Positions 42,740-51,844 are shown, counted from the first letter of the stretch. The stretch: 51,844 bases of DNA from an uncultured Bacteroidota bacterium (GCA_902598295.1 CACKBA010000009.1:1-51844), one strand, 5' to 3'. Notes: generated by a model from the letters alone, not told the origin. Program-made: numbers and translations.

Positions 42740-43467
42740 CTTCTATTGTTAAACTGTGATTTTTTCCAATACCACATCATCAAGAAACCAGTGATTGCTC
42801 CACCAATATGTGCAAAATGAGCTATAGAACCAATTGAGGCTGAGGTTAGACCAAAAAACAAATCTACGAGAATTAAACCTGGAACAAAAAATTTTGCTTT
42901 TATGGGTATTGGAGGAAATAACAACATAAGTTTTGTGTTAGGAAACATAAATGAAAATGCAACAACTATTCCATATATAGCTCCTGATGCACCAATCATT
43001 GGGATATTAAAATCATTATAGGCTGATGACATTTTTGCTTCAGACACAAACTCAAGTATGTAAGTTGGGTAGGTAGACGAATTCAAAATACTAATAATTT
43101 GATCTTTACTAACACTAGCATCAGAAAGTACGTTTACGAATGAATTAATATTAATGTAGTTTGCATAACTTTGAAGTATAGCTGCACCAATTCCGCACGA
43201 AAAATAAAAAAACAAAAACTTATTTTTTCCCCATATATTAACTAGTGTTGATCCAAACATCCACAATGCAAACATATTAAATGCCAAATGCATGAGATTT
43301 CCGTGCATAAACATGTGTGTAATTACTTGACTATATAGGAACTTGTCATTTTCAAAATAATACAACGAAAAAACATCTCTACTTAAGTCATATGAAAATT
43401 GAGAACCAATATAAAATATCAAGTTAACAACCAACAACTGAGTTATAATGGGAGGTGTTCTGTTCAC
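42730..43467 (-). CDS. Rhomboid-family intramembrane serine protease, copy A
   Basis: A 245-residue, compact rhomboid. Catalytic elements are GASGAIYGIVVAFSF with the serine nucleophile, HMFMHGNLMHLAFNMFALWMFG for the oxyanion/His-Asn region, and AHFAHIGGAITGF with the catalytic His in the last helix. The N-terminus (MNRTPPIITQLLVVNLIFYI) is typical of Bacteroidetes rhomboids. An insertion around residues 95-135 (NINSFVNVLSDASVSKDQ) lies between helices. It overlaps mutL by one base (TAATG-type) and copy B by 10 bases, so the three are co-transcribed. No substrate is suggested by the context. Confidence 0.92.
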   Translation of the reverse strand: MNRTPPIITQLLVVNLIFYIGSQFSYDLSRDVFSLYYFENDKFLYSQVITHMFMHGNLMHLAFNMFALWMFGSTLVNIWGKNKFLFFYFSCGIGAAILQSYANYININSFVNVLSDASVSKDQIISILNSSTYPTYILEFVSEAKMSSAYNDFNIPMIGASGAIYGIVVAFSFMFPNTKLMLLFPPIPIKAKFFVPGLILVDLFFGLTSASIGSIAHFAHIGGAITGFLMMWYWKKSQFNNRRWN

Positions 43468-45218
43468 TAATTAAATTTTGAATTAATGTTTTCTATATTC
43501 ATCTTATAAATAATTCTCTTATTGTCTGGAGAATAATTTGGTTCTTTGCAACTAAAAATTTTGTTTAATAGAAGATCTTGCTCCTTTTTGTTTTTCAATT
43601 TTAATATTTTTTTCGACTTTGATTTTGCAAGCAACCTTGCAATCCGATCATTTAGACTTGGAGATAAATGCTCAAGACCCTCATAATTTTTCTCTATAAT
43701 GTCCAAAAAAATTGATTCAACCTCCGCAAATTCAAATGCAGGATGTATTGATGTAATATTGACATTATTTTGCTTAATAGAAAAGGTAAAACCTAAGTGG
43801 TTTAGAATATTTTTTACTGAGTTAATCACTATTATATCTTTCGAAGAAAAACCTATTTCGACAGGGTATAATAATTTCTGAGACAAATTTCTTTTATTAT
43901 TAATTTCATTCAGAAGTTGTTCATAATATATTCTGTAAAAAGCTCTCTTTATATTAATAATCAATAAATCTGTTTTGCTTTTGGTGATTAAAAATTTATT
44001 GGAAAAATCAAAAACCGGATATTCACTTATTAGTTCTATATCATTTTCAGAAAATATTGATTCTCTTTTGTTTTCAACAAAAAACTCGTTTATGTTAGAG
44101 TTGCTGTTTTTATCTGATGCTTTAAAAGGAGTAAAACCATAATCAACCTCGATAGTTGGGGCAGAAACCTTTGTTTCAGATGGGATTGACATATTAATAT
44201 TATTGCTAAAGTCAATATTTGGAACAACATTATATTTCCCTAAACTATGCTTTATAGTTGATAGAATTATTGCATATATTATGTTTTCATCATCAAATTT
44301 GACCTCCGTTTTTGATGGATGTACATTAACATCAATTTTATCTGGGGCACATTCTAAAAAAAGAATATAAGATGGCTTAACTTCTTTATCAACAAGACCA
44401 TCATATGATTTCGAAATTGCATGGTTTAGATAATTACTCTTTACATATCTATTATTAATGTATAAAAACTGATTATTTCTTGATTTATTTAGAAACTCAG
44501 CCTTAAAAACAAAACCTTTTATTTTAACAAGGTTTGTCTTTTCTTCAATTGGAATAATTTTCTTCTCAATTGATTTTCCTAAAACCTCGACTATTCTTTT
44601 TTTTTGGTTGGCAGTTTTTAAATTATAGATGGGGTGATTATTATGTTTAAGTGTAAATTCTATTTCAGGGTGAGAAAGTGCTAACCTAACAAACTCATTA
44701 ATTATATGCTTGAACTCAATTTTATCAGATTTCAAAAACTTTCTTCGAGCAGGAACATTGTAAAAAATATTCCTAGATATCACGGTTGTTCCTTTTGAGC
44801 CAACCTCCTCTCCGAGTTTTGAAATATCATTATTATCAACTTCTATGAAATTTCTTATCCCACAATTATCATTACAAGATGATATTTTTGTTTTTGAAAT
44901 CGAACAAATACTCGAAAGGGCCTCACCTCTGAAACCCTTAGAGTTAAGCTTAAATAAATCCTCAAATGAATTCAGTTTGGACGTTGAATGGTTTAAAAAA
45001 CAAACTTTTAAGTTGTTTAAGTCCATCCCTATACCATCATCACTGACTTGTATTTCTGTTTTACCAAAATCTGTGATAAAAACATCAATTTTTTTTGCAT
45101 TAGAATCAATCGAATTTTCAATTAACTCTTTCAATATTGATGAAGGTCTTTGAATTACTTCTCCAGCAGCAATCTTATTGATAACATCGAAGGAAAGTTT
45201 TTTTATAATATTACCCAT
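43467..45218 (-). CDS. mutL: DNA mismatch repair protein MutL
   Basis: A 583-residue GHKL ATPase linking MutS mismatch recognition to strand removal. The N-terminal third has IKKLSFDVINKIAAGEVIQRP, ELIENSIDSNAKKIDV (Mg-binding Glu/Asn) and DDGIGMDLNNL, then FRGEALSSI and GTTVISRNIFYNVPARRKFL. The middle has VDVNVHPSKTEVKF, the lysine-bearing transducer loop. The C-terminal dimerization domain shows no clear DQHAxxERxxYE or CPHGRP endonuclease motif: the equivalent region reads NIKRAFYRIYYEQLL. Flavobacterial MutL often retains a form of this motif, so nicking activity is uncertain. It overlaps the small membrane protein gene by 8 bases and rhomboid A by one. Confidence 0.96.
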   Translation of the reverse strand: MGNIIKKLSFDVINKIAAGEVIQRPSSILKELIENSIDSNAKKIDVFITDFGKTEIQVSDDGIGMDLNNLKVCFLNHSTSKLNSFEDLFKLNSKGFRGEALSSICSISKTKISSCNDNCGIRNFIEVDNNDISKLGEEVGSKGTTVISRNIFYNVPARRKFLKSDKIEFKHIINEFVRLALSHPEIEFTLKHNNHPIYNLKTANQKKRIVEVLGKSIEKKIIPIEEKTNLVKIKGFVFKAEFLNKSRNNQFLYINNRYVKSNYLNHAISKSYDGLVDKEVKPSYILFLECAPDKIDVNVHPSKTEVKFDDENIIYAIILSTIKHSLGKYNVVPNIDFSNNINMSIPSETKVSAPTIEVDYGFTPFKASDKNSNSNINEFFVENKRESIFSENDIELISEYPVFDFSNKFLITKSKTDLLIINIKRAFYRIYYEQLLNEINNKRNLSQKLLYPVEIGFSSKDIIVINSVKNILNHLGFTFSIKQNNVNITSIHPAFEFAEVESIFLDIIEKNYEGLEHLSPSLNDRIARLLAKSKSKKILKLKNKKEQDLLLNKIFSCKEPNYSPDNKRIIYKMNIENINSKFN

Positions 45219-45501
45219 TTAAAAAAATTGATAAATCAAAGTCAATTATATATAAGAAAATTAAAATTAGAACAACTATTATGTAAAATAAAGTCTTTGA
45301 GAAAATGGTATTAGATCTATTTCTAGACCTTAACCTGGCTTCCCTCCATGAATTAGATTTGTCAAATATACTGTTAGATTCTTTGTGCTTAGCATAAACA
45401 GAATCAAAACCATATGGGTTTATTTTATTTGATTTCGAATATCTTGGGGAATACCGAAACTTTTTATTTCTTGGTTTTCTAAAAATATTTATTAAACTCA
45501 C
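45211..45501 (-). CDS. Small single-pass membrane protein upstream of mutL
   Basis: A 96-residue protein with a very basic N-terminal half (FRKPRNKKFRYSPRY) and a single C-terminal membrane helix (about 70-88) ending YIIDFDLSIFLNG. Flavobacterial homologues in the same position before mutL often carry the label riboflavin synthase subunit beta; nothing in the sequence supports that name. The Lys/Arg-rich part could bind nucleic acid or lipid headgroups, but that is speculation. It overlaps mutL by 8 bases. A TAGGTTTG box at 45544-45551 is a possible promoter for it and mutL. Confidence 0.82.
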   Translation of the reverse strand: MSLINIFRKPRNKKFRYSPRYSKSNKINPYGFDSVYAKHKESNSIFDKSNSWREARLRSRNRSNTIFSKTLFYIIVVLILIFLYIIDFDLSIFLNG

Positions 45502-45543
45502 TTATGAATTTTAAATTTAAATTTACAAAAAATGATATCATTT

Positions 45544-45551
45544 CAAACCTA
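45544..45551 (-). promoter_or_regulatory. Candidate -7 promoter element of the small membrane protein-mutL-rhomboid operon
   Basis: TAGGTTTG on the minus strand is a full TAnnTTTG match 42 bases upstream of the first gene of the operon. No -33 match was found. Confidence 0.35.
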
Positions 45552-45588
45552 ATATTATTTAAAGTAATGACTATATTTAACCTCGAAA

Positions 45589-46587
45589 ATGAGAACCTTA
45601 GTCGATAAGATAAATGAGTTATTAAACTCAAAAAAAAGAATAACAATAACAACACACACAAATCCGGATGGTGATGCTATTGGAAGCAGTTTTGCTCTTT
45701 ACCATTATTTACTAAAACACAATCATGATGTTAAAGTTGTTACGCCAAATAAACATCCAGAATTTTTAGATTGGGTTCCTGGAATAAAAGATGTAGAAAT
45801 TTATGATGATAACCCAGAAAAATGTAAGAAAATTATTAATGATAGTGATTTGGTATTTACTCTTGATTTTAATGACTTAAAAAGAGCAAGTAAGTTAGGT
45901 TTAACCATAAATCAATTTAAGGGAACAACCATTATGATTGATCATCACCAAAATCCTGTTGGATATAGCGATATTGAGATTTCTGAACCGAATATAACTT
46001 CAACATCAGAAATGATATATATGTTTATAAAAATATCTGGAAAAATTGATAAAATTGATAAGGATATAGCTACATGTATTTATTTAGGAATGATGACTGA
46101 CACAGGTTCGTTCCAATATAAGGGCGTGAACAGCAGTACACATCAAATAATTTCATCTCTTTTAGCATGTGGTGTTGACAATAACAAAATTTATAACAAT
46201 GTATATAATAGCAATGAGATTAGTAAACTCAGACTATTATCTGTTGCTTTAAAAAATTTAGAGTTAATAACAGAAAATAAGACTGCAGTAATGCATATAA
46301 CCCAAGATGATTTAAAGAAAAATGATTATAAAAAGGGTGATTCAGAAGGTATTGTAAATTATGGATTAACACTTAGTGGAATACATTTTTCTGTAATTTT
46401 TATTGAGGACGAAGATGAAAAAAATAAATTTAAAATATCCTTTAGATCGAAAGAAAATTTCCCATGTAATGATTTTGCTTCTAGTTTTTTTAATGGAGGT
46501 GGTCACCTAAATGCAGCAGGGGGTATTTATAAAGGAAATTTAAATTCTGCAATAGAATACTTTAAAAAATCTTTAAATGAATTTTAA
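45589..46587 (+). CDS. nrnA: DHH-family phosphoesterase, oligoribonuclease/pAp phosphatase
   Basis: A 332-residue DHH/DHHA1 protein of the NrnA type, which degrades short RNA oligonucleotides and converts 3'-phosphoadenosine 5'-phosphate to [18 protein letters not shown] (about residues 21-34) is the first metal motif, LDFND the second, MIDHHQNP (about 115-121) the DHH triad and [12 protein letters not shown] the fourth. The DHHA1 C-terminus has [28 protein letters not shown], which contacts substrate. Length is typical. A TATATTTA box at 45572-45579 lies 9 bases before the ATG and is one base off the -7 consensus. Its 3' end meets the prolyl isomerase gene. In flavobacteria this gene often precedes gldI-type isomerases. 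Confidence 0.93.
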   Translation: MRTLVDKINELLNSKKRITITTHTNPDGDAIGSSFALYHYLLKHNHDVKVVTPNKHPEFLDWVPGIKDVEIYDDNPEKCKKIINDSDLVFTLDFNDLKRASKLGLTINQFKGTTIMIDHHQNPVGYSDIEISEPNITSTSEMIYMFIKISGKIDKIDKDIATCIYLGMMTDTGSFQYKGVNSSTHQIISSLLACGVDNNKIYNNVYNSNEISKLRLLSVALKNLELITENKTAVMHITQDDLKKNDYKKGDSEGIVNYGLTLSGIHFSVIFIEDEDEKNKFKISFRSKENFPCNDFASSFFNGGGHLNAAGGIYKGNLNSAIEYFKKSLNEF

Positions 46588-46588
46588 T

Positions 46589-47659
46589 ATGAAAAAAATT
46601 ATAATTTTAACGTTAATATTTAGCATAAATCTCTCATGTAATATGTCACAAGAAAAAAACACAATCTACGCTTCCATTGAAACAAATAAAGGAATAATAA
46701 AAACAGAGTTATTTTTTGAAAAAACCCCGATCACCGTTGCTAATTTTATATCACTTTCTGATGGGACAAATAAAAATGTTAGTGAAGAATATAAAAATAA
46801 AAAATATTATAATGGCTTGACTTTTCATCGAGTTATATCTGATTTTATGATTCAAGGTGGTGATCCCACAGGAACTGGATCAGGATCACCTGGATATAAA
46901 TTTAAGGATGAAATTGTTGAGGATTTAAAGCACGATTCAAAGGGCATATTGTCTATGGCTAATGCAGGACCAGGAACAAATGGAAGTCAATTTTTTATCA
47001 CACACAAAGAAACACCTTGGCTAAATGGAATGCATACTGTTTTTGGTAAAACTGTTGAAGGATTAGATGTGATTGATAAAATATCTCAGGGAGACTCAAT
47101 CTTAAATATTGAAATAATAAGAACTGGTCCTAAGGCTAAAAAATTCAATGCTTCAAAAATATTTACAAATCACTTTAAAGAGGAGGAAAAATTAAAATTG
47201 TTGAAAGAAAAAGAAAAGGAAAATACACTCAAAGAGACGTCAAAAAGACATGACAAACTTAAAAACAAAACCAAGGAAACTGAGTCAGGTTTGAAATACA
47301 TTGTTACTGAAACAGGAAATGGTATTAAAGTAGACGAAAACAAGGTAATATTAACTCACTATGCTGTTTATTTTGAAGATGGGCAACTACTAGATACTTC
47401 TGTTCTGGAAATTGCTAAAAAGTTTGATATGGTCAACATTCAAAGGAAAAATGCAAATGGTTACACACCTATTGAAGCAAGGGTTGGACCAAAGGACATG
47501 ATGATATCTGGTTTTAAAGAAGGGCTAAAACTGCTTAGTATTGGTGATAAAGCAATTTTATACATCCCATATTATCTAGCTTATGGAGAGATGGAAAATA
47601 GAGGTATACCTGCAAAATCTAACTTAATATTTGAGGTTGAAATTGTTGATCAACTTTAA
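46589..47659 (+). CDS. Lipoprotein with cyclophilin and FKBP peptidyl-prolyl isomerase domains
   Basis: A 356-residue periplasmic folding factor. It has a lipoprotein signal (SINLSC, Cys17 from the second ATG), a cyclophilin domain at about 27-180 ([48 protein letters not shown]), a Lys/Glu-rich coiled linker (about 190-225) and an FKBP domain from about 228 to the end ([45 protein letters not shown]). The two domains are unrelated isomerase folds in one chain, an arrangement known in Bacteroidetes. ATG 46589 is chosen since it opens the signal with MKKIII; 46577 would add four residues. It follows nrnA by one base and may help lipoprotein or gliding/secretion protein folding, in the manner of GldI. 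Confidence 0.9.
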   Translation: MKKIIILTLIFSINLSCNMSQEKNTIYASIETNKGIIKTELFFEKTPITVANFISLSDGTNKNVSEEYKNKKYYNGLTFHRVISDFMIQGGDPTGTGSGSPGYKFKDEIVEDLKHDSKGILSMANAGPGTNGSQFFITHKETPWLNGMHTVFGKTVEGLDVIDKISQGDSILNIEIIRTGPKAKKFNASKIFTNHFKEEEKLKLLKEKEKENTLKETSKRHDKLKNKTKETESGLKYIVTETGNGIKVDENKVILTHYAVYFEDGQLLDTSVLEIAKKFDMVNIQRKNANGYTPIEARVGPKDMMISGFKEGLKLLSIGDKAILYIPYYLAYGEMENRGIPAKSNLIFEVEIVDQL

Positions 47660-47660
47660 A

Positions 47661-48713
47661 ATGGTTTCAAAAGATAATTACTGTTTTTTCTTTACATTTT
47701 TTTTTCTATCCATTACATTTTTAATCAATAATCTTGGAAATTTAAATACTATAAATTATGATATTTTGTATCAAATGTGGTACAACATAACATCCAGTAT
47801 TACAATTTTTTTTCCATTTTCCATAGGTGACACACTATACTTAATTTATCCAATAGCATTTATTTATTTTTTTAGAAAAAAAAAACTTAGGAGAAAAAAA
47901 CTATTAATAAGTTTATATTTTCTATCATTTCCTTACATATTGTTTTATTGGTCATGGGGATTCAATTACAAAAGAATAAAACCGAATTCAATTGAATATA
48001 CTACCAATGAATTAATTGAGGTTACTGATTATTACATCACAAGAGTTAATAATTCTCAGTTTAATATCACAAATAATAAAAATAAAGCTGTTATAGTTGA
48101 AGACAACTTCAGTGAATTAAGAAAAAAAATTATAAACTCCTTAGATGAGACCACAAAACAATTTCAAATAAAAAACTTTACTAAACATCCAATAAAAATA
48201 TCTCAATTTTCAACATTACTTTCTTACATGGGGTTTTCTGGATATATTAACCCATTTACCTTAGAGGCGCACATAAATAAAAATATTCCAAAAATATCTT
48301 ATCCCTTCACAATTTCACATGAAATTGCTCATCAATACGGAATATCTTTTGAGAATGAAGCAAATTTTTTTGGATTGAAAAATACTCTTAATTCGAATGA
48401 TAAAGTTATTAATTATTCTGGCGAATTGATGGCATTACAATATCTTCTTTATGATTTAAGACTTAAAGACAATTACGAAAGATCACAACTAATCAATAAG
48501 TTAAATGGTGGAGTCATAAAAAACCTACAAGAAAAAAGATTCTACAATGAAAAATTCAAAAACCCTTTTGAACCATATATTAAGAAAATATATGATTTTT
48601 TTCTAAAAAGCAACAACCAAAATAATGGAATAAAAAGTTATAATTTGGTTGTTAACTTATTAATACAAGACTATCAATCCAAAATTAATAACTCAGTTTC
48701 TGATTCAAGCTGA
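47661..48713 (+). CDS. DUF3810 family membrane protein with HExxH zinc-peptidase motif
   Basis: A 350-residue protein. Three hydrophobic segments fill about residues 1-110, followed by a soluble domain with FSTLLSYMGFSGYINPFTLEAHINKNIP and SHEIAHQYGISFENEANFFG. The HEIAH plus downstream Glu is the pattern of zinc metallopeptidases (gluzincin-like), so peptidase activity is plausible but unproven for DUF3810. The ATG at 47661 is used because the more upstream in-frame start at 47631 would lie inside the preceding gene and add hydrophilic sequence. It begins one base after the isomerase gene stop. The last 40 bases overlap the convergent BNR-protein gene, the longest overlap in the window. Confidence 0.83.
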   Translation: MVSKDNYCFFFTFFFLSITFLINNLGNLNTINYDILYQMWYNITSSITIFFPFSIGDTLYLIYPIAFIYFFRKKKLRRKKLLISLYFLSFPYILFYWSWGFNYKRIKPNSIEYTTNELIEVTDYYITRVNNSQFNITNNKNKAVIVEDNFSELRKKIINSLDETTKQFQIKNFTKHPIKISQFSTLLSYMGFSGYINPFTLEAHINKNIPKISYPFTISHEIAHQYGISFENEANFFGLKNTLNSNDKVINYSGELMALQYLLYDLRLKDNYERSQLINKLNGGVIKNLQEKRFYNEKFKNPFEPYIKKIYDFFLKSNNQNNGIKSYNLVVNLLIQDYQSKINNSVSDSS

Positions 48714-51700
48714 TTCTTAAGTTTGCTAAAATCTTTACTTAACATTTCCACCATATCACCATATTCAACAATTAAAGACATTGCTTTTCCTAAACTCTCA
48801 ATATGCATTTTTGTTGGACCATAGGATGAATTAAGTCCTCTGACAGCCACACTCAATCTATCAGAAATTGTTTCAATGTCTTTTTCTCTAACCTCTTTTT
48901 TTGATTTGTTTCCTGAAACGAAAACATCAATTTTGTTGATTTTGTTATTAATATCATTGTATGAATCAACATAACTCTGATAATTACTGGATCTAGATAT
49001 TAATGATATAATCGATTTATTAGTTTCTTTAATTTTATTGAACTTACTGTTAGCTAATGAATAGTCATTAAATGCACCCTCTATTTTAACCACATATTCA
49101 TCAATTTGAGCATTATTGGGATTGGCTAAAACACCTGATCTAATTCTTTCAACCTCAAAAAATTTACTACCAATTTTATTAACCTGACCCCCATAAGCAG
49201 TATAAACATTAAATGAATATTTTCCTGAGTTAACTCTAATACTCGGCGAATAAAACCTTGATGAACCAGATGAGATATGGGTACTAATTTTTTTTGTTAA
49301 ATCCCAAGATACCCTGTTAAAACCTTTTTTATAGGGAAGTGTAAATCTATCTATAAAAGAATTCTCACTATTATAGATTTCAATGATTGTTATTGGTGTT
49401 TTTTCATTTAATTCTTCATCTAACTCCTCCCATCCTGGGAAAGGAATATTCAAGTTAGATTTTTCCAAACCCTTTTCAACCTTCAATCTCATTTGTTTTT
49501 TGGTTAAAATTTCATCACTCATATAGAAAGTAAGGATTGCTCCGTAATCAGGATTTTTGGCATAATATGTATTACTGCCTTGTGAAGAAGAGCCTGATTT
49601 TATAGGACTGTATTGGAGTGCTTTTCTAGGTGTAAATACTAAATTATTTTTTAGAGAAGCAGAAGATAAAAATCTTAAAGGTGAATAATCATCTAGAACA
49701 TAAAAACCTCGACCAAAAGTTGCAGCTACAAGATCATTTTCTCTTTTTTGGATTGCTAAATCACGAACAGATATTGTTGGTAGTCCAGATGAAAACTTGA
49801 CCCATTTTTTTCCTCCATTTACAGAAACATAAATCCCATATTCAGTTCCTAAAAACATTAAGTTTTTATCTACATGGTCCTGTACCAATCTCCAACAAAG
49901 AAAACCGTCTGGAATGCCTGTAGTTATGTTTTTCCACGACCTGCCTCCATCATTTGACTTGTAAACATAAGGTTTATAATCGCCAAATTTGTGATTATCT
50001 AATAACACATAAACTGTGTTAGGATCAAACAAATCTGCTTTTATATCATTTACGAACGAGCCCTTTGGGACACCTGGTAATTTTTCTACGCTAACTTTTG
50101 TCCAATTTTCACCATAGTCTCTGGTATATTGAATTATTCCGTCATCAGTGCCTGCATAAATGATGTTTTTGTCAACTGGGGATTGGGACAATGATGTTAT
50201 AGTGTTGTAGGTTGACATTGCATAAACATCCCATGGATTGTCCCAACTTTGAACCTTACCCATAATTGGCAATTCGAATCTTTCTTGGTTCAATGTTAAG
50301 TCGTCTGATATAGCTTTCCATTCGTCACCCCTGTTGTTCGAAACCCATACTCTTTGAGAGCCAAAAAATATTGTTTCTGGGTTATGTGGACTAACCAATA
50401 TGGGCGCATCCCAATTAAACCTTTCATATGGTTCATTCAAATCATTTTGAGGTTTTATGAATGTTGCTTCACCATTGGTTCTGTCTATCCTATGAATATT
50501 TCCTTGCTGGGACTGAGCATAAACTATGTTTGGATTTCCTGGTTCAGTTGCAGGTTGGTGACCATCACCACCTAGTAAAACAAACCAATCTGAATTGGTT
50601 ATTCCGGTCTCTTTAAAAGTACGACTTGGTCCACCTTGAGTATTGTTATCTTGTGTTCCACCAAAAATATTATAAAACGGATATGCATCATCAACTGCTA
50701 GTTTATAAAATTGTGTTAATGGTAAGTTTGCTACAAACTTCCATGAGTTGGTATCATCAAAAGATTCGTAGACACCTCCATCAGTACCAATTAACAAATA
50801 ATTAGGATCGCTCATTTTAAATGTAAGTGAGTGGTTATCAACGTGCTTATCACTTTCATTCATTATATAAAAATCCTTACCACCATTTTCAGAGACTTGA
50901 ACTTTTGTATCCATCAGGTATATTTTATCGAACACATGAGGAGATGCAACAAGTTCTTGATAATAATGTGGTCCTGTAGCTCCTGATACAGTATCAGACA
51001 TCTTTAACCAACTTCCTCCAGAATTTGTAGTCTTATAAACTGCACCGTTTCTTCTGTCGGTTTCTACAGCAGCATAAAGAATTGTACTGTCAAATGGAGA
51101 GATAGCCAACCCAATTTTTCCAAGATTTGAATTTGGTAATCCATCTTTAATTTCAATCCAGTTTTTTCCATGATCAGTTGACTTATATATTGATGTACCA
51201 GGACCTCCACCCATGTAAGACGCAACATTTCTATGTCTTTGCCAAGTTGCCGCATATAAAATGTCTGGATTTAACTTATCAATAACAATATCAGTAACTC
51301 CTGTCCAATCATTGACACTTAAAACATTTTTCCATGTTTTTCCTCCATCAATTGATTTAAACAAACCTCTTTCACCTCCAGAGGACCATAGTGGTCCTTG
51401 AGAAGCAACAAATACAATATTCGGGTCTTTTGGGCTAACAATTATTTTCGAAATATGTTCGGATGATTTAAGCCCCATTGATTTCCAACTCTTTCCAGCA
51501 TTTTCACTAACATAAACACCATGTCCAATTCCGACATGTCTTCCACCTACATTTTCACCTGTTCCAAGCCAAACTTTAGATGTATTGTGAGGGTCTATTG
51601 TAATACAACCAGTAGAATAAAAGGTTTCGTTATCAGCAATTGATTTCCATGTAGTTCCAGAATTAACAGTTTTCCAAACACCACCTGAACCAACAGCAAC

Positions 51701-51844
51701 ATACCATTCATTTTCGTTTTCAGGATTAATTGCAATATCTGCAATACGACCCGACATAAAAGCTGGACCAACTGACCTAAATTCAAGGCCTGATAAATCA
51801 GAAGATTTTAATTCTTCAATGTTAATTTTTTTCTTTTGAGCTAA
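48674..51844 (-). CDS. Large secreted BNR/sortilin-like beta-propeller protein, 5'-truncated
   Basis: The frame stays open to the right edge: upstream of the Met at 51757 it continues as a normal mature N-terminus (IEELKSSDLSGLEFRSVGPAFMSGR) preceded by LAQ, a likely signal cleavage site, so about 20 residues are missing. The visible 1056 residues contain many Asp-box/BNR repeats (SxDxGxxW: KSIDGGKTW, KSTDHGKNW, KTTNSGGSW, KSNDGGRSW, SVNGGKKW), forming two sortilin-type propellers over the first 700 residues. A beta-rich part with SFIDRFTLPYKKGFNRVSWDL and a helical tail (about 880-1050) follow. Such Bacteroidetes proteins are usually called VPS10/sortilin-related or glycosyl hydrolase; no sialidase catalytic residues are evident. 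Binding or structural function is likely. It overlaps DUF3810 by 40 bases. Confidence 0.85.
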   Translation of the reverse strand, partial: LAQKKKINIEELKSSDLSGLEFRSVGPAFMSGRIADIAINPENENEWYVAVGSGGVWKTVNSGTTWKSIADNETFYSTGCITIDPHNTSKVWLGTGENVGGRHVGIGHGVYVSENAGKSWKSMGLKSSEHISKIIVSPKDPNIVFVASQGPLWSSGGERGLFKSIDGGKTWKNVLSVNDWTGVTDIVIDKLNPDILYAATWQRHRNVASYMGGGPGTSIYKSTDHGKNWIEIKDGLPNSNLGKIGLAISPFDSTILYAAVETDRRNGAVYKTTNSGGSWLKMSDTVSGATGPHYYQELVASPHVFDKIYLMDTKVQVSENGGKDFYIMNESDKHVDNHSLTFKMSDPNYLLIGTDGGVYESFDDTNSWKFVANLPLTQFYKLAVDDAYPFYNIFGGTQDNNTQGGPSRTFKETGITNSDWFVLLGGDGHQPATEPGNPNIVYAQSQQGNIHRIDRTNGEATFIKPQNDLNEPYERFNWDAPILVSPHNPETIFFGSQRVWVSNNRGDEWKAISDDLTLNQERFELPIMGKVQSWDNPWDVYAMSTYNTITSLSQSPVDKNIIYAGTDDGIIQYTRDYGENWTKVSVEKLPGVPKGSFVNDIKADLFDPNTVYVLLDNHKFGDYKPYVYKSNDGGRSWKNITTGIPDGFLCWRLVQDHVDKNLMFLGTEYGIYVSVNGGKKWVKFSSGLPTISVRDLAIQKRENDLVAATFGRGFYVLDDYSPLRFLSSASLKNNLVFTPRKALQYSPIKSGSSSQGSNTYYAKNPDYGAILTFYMSDEILTKKQMRLKVEKGLEKSNLNIPFPGWEELDEELNEKTPITIIEIYNSENSFIDRFTLPYKKGFNRVSWDLTKKISTHISSGSSRFYSPSIRVNSGKYSFNVYTAYGGQVNKIGSKFFEVERIRSGVLANPNNAQIDEYVVKIEGAFNDYSLANSKFNKIKETNKSIISLISRSSNYQSYVDSYNDINNKINKIDVFVSGNKSKKEVREKDIETISDRLSVAVRGLNSSYGPTKMHIESLGKAMSLIVEYGDMVEMLSKDFSKLKNQLESETELLILD

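Noticed and set aside
51595-51786. Short reverse-strand open frames at the right edge
   Set aside because: They are out-of-frame shadows of the BNR protein, whose own frame continues to 51844 without a stop.
1-51844. CRISPR arrays, insertion sequences, integrases, toxin-antitoxin or phage-defence genes
   Set aside because: No regularly spaced repeats, transposase or integrase signatures, or defence-type genes were seen; the accessory content is metabolic.

Overview
The window reads as a low-GC chromosome segment of a marine flavobacterium (Bacteroidota). The pointers are very AT-rich, densely packed genes, almost no Shine-Dalgarno sequences, several TAnnTTTG-type (Bacteroidetes sigma factor) -7 boxes, and family-specific gene strings: ftsK-lolA-lptF-ribB, gyrA plus a TPR gene divergent from clpC, a DUF3822 gene next to rsmD, and a small membrane protein ahead of mutL. 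This is inferred from gene content and order; no 16S or other marker was available.

Layout. 1-10065: 5'-truncated argE, convergent lpdA, then a tight forward operon nhaC-ftsK-lolA-lptF-ribB, facing a TauE/SafE permease gene. 10126-10259: a tRNA-Ser(UGA) with its own promoter and the only convincing intrinsic terminator in the window. 10312-13168: ornithine aminotransferase rocD overlapping a guanidino-group hydrolase (arginine/citrulline breakdown), plus a secreted protein of unknown function. 13157-26446: the accessory region, a carbohydrate-catabolism locus of two divergent operons. The reverse operon encodes two paralogous right-handed beta-helix lipoproteins, an enolase-superfamily cycloisomerase/dehydratase, an aldehyde dehydrogenase, a RhaT-type sugar symporter, KDG kinase and KDPG aldolase. 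The forward operon encodes a sulfatase lipoprotein and a secreted GH2 glycosidase, and is followed without a gap by a YwaF-like membrane protein and a SAM methyltransferase. 27727-30260: a periplasmic rhodanese, a persulfide-dioxygenase-like MBL/rhodanese fusion, and an NlpC/P60 peptidase. 30257-38586: TPR gene and gyrA, divergent from clpC-gcvT-yebC. 38581-48713: kdsB plus an acyltransferase, an unknown membrane protein, DUF3822, rsmD, two rhomboids, mutL, a small membrane protein, nrnA, a double-domain prolyl isomerase and a DUF3810 metalloprotease-like protein. 48674-51844: a large BNR/sortilin-type secreted protein, 5'-truncated at the right edge.

How the parts work together. The 13-26 kb locus can be read as one route. 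Lipid-anchored or secreted beta-helix enzymes, sulfatase and GH2 trim a sulfated marine polysaccharide outside the cytoplasm. The RhaT-like permease imports a monosaccharide. Aldehyde dehydrogenase, cycloisomerase, KDG kinase and KDPG aldolase then take it to pyruvate and a triose phosphate. That order matches the known 3,6-anhydrogalactose route of agar and carrageenan degraders better than rhamnose or plain uronate routes, but the substrate is inference. No SusC/SusD pair, no dedicated regulator and no recognisable agarase or carrageenase is visible here.

Other points: seven of eight convergent gene pairs overlap at their 3' ends; several promoters abut the start codon, suggesting leaderless or near-leaderless mRNAs; a perfect inverted repeat lies in front of clpC. 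No stretch longer than 300 bases lacks a gene; the largest gap is the 198-base gyrA-clpC intergenic region.
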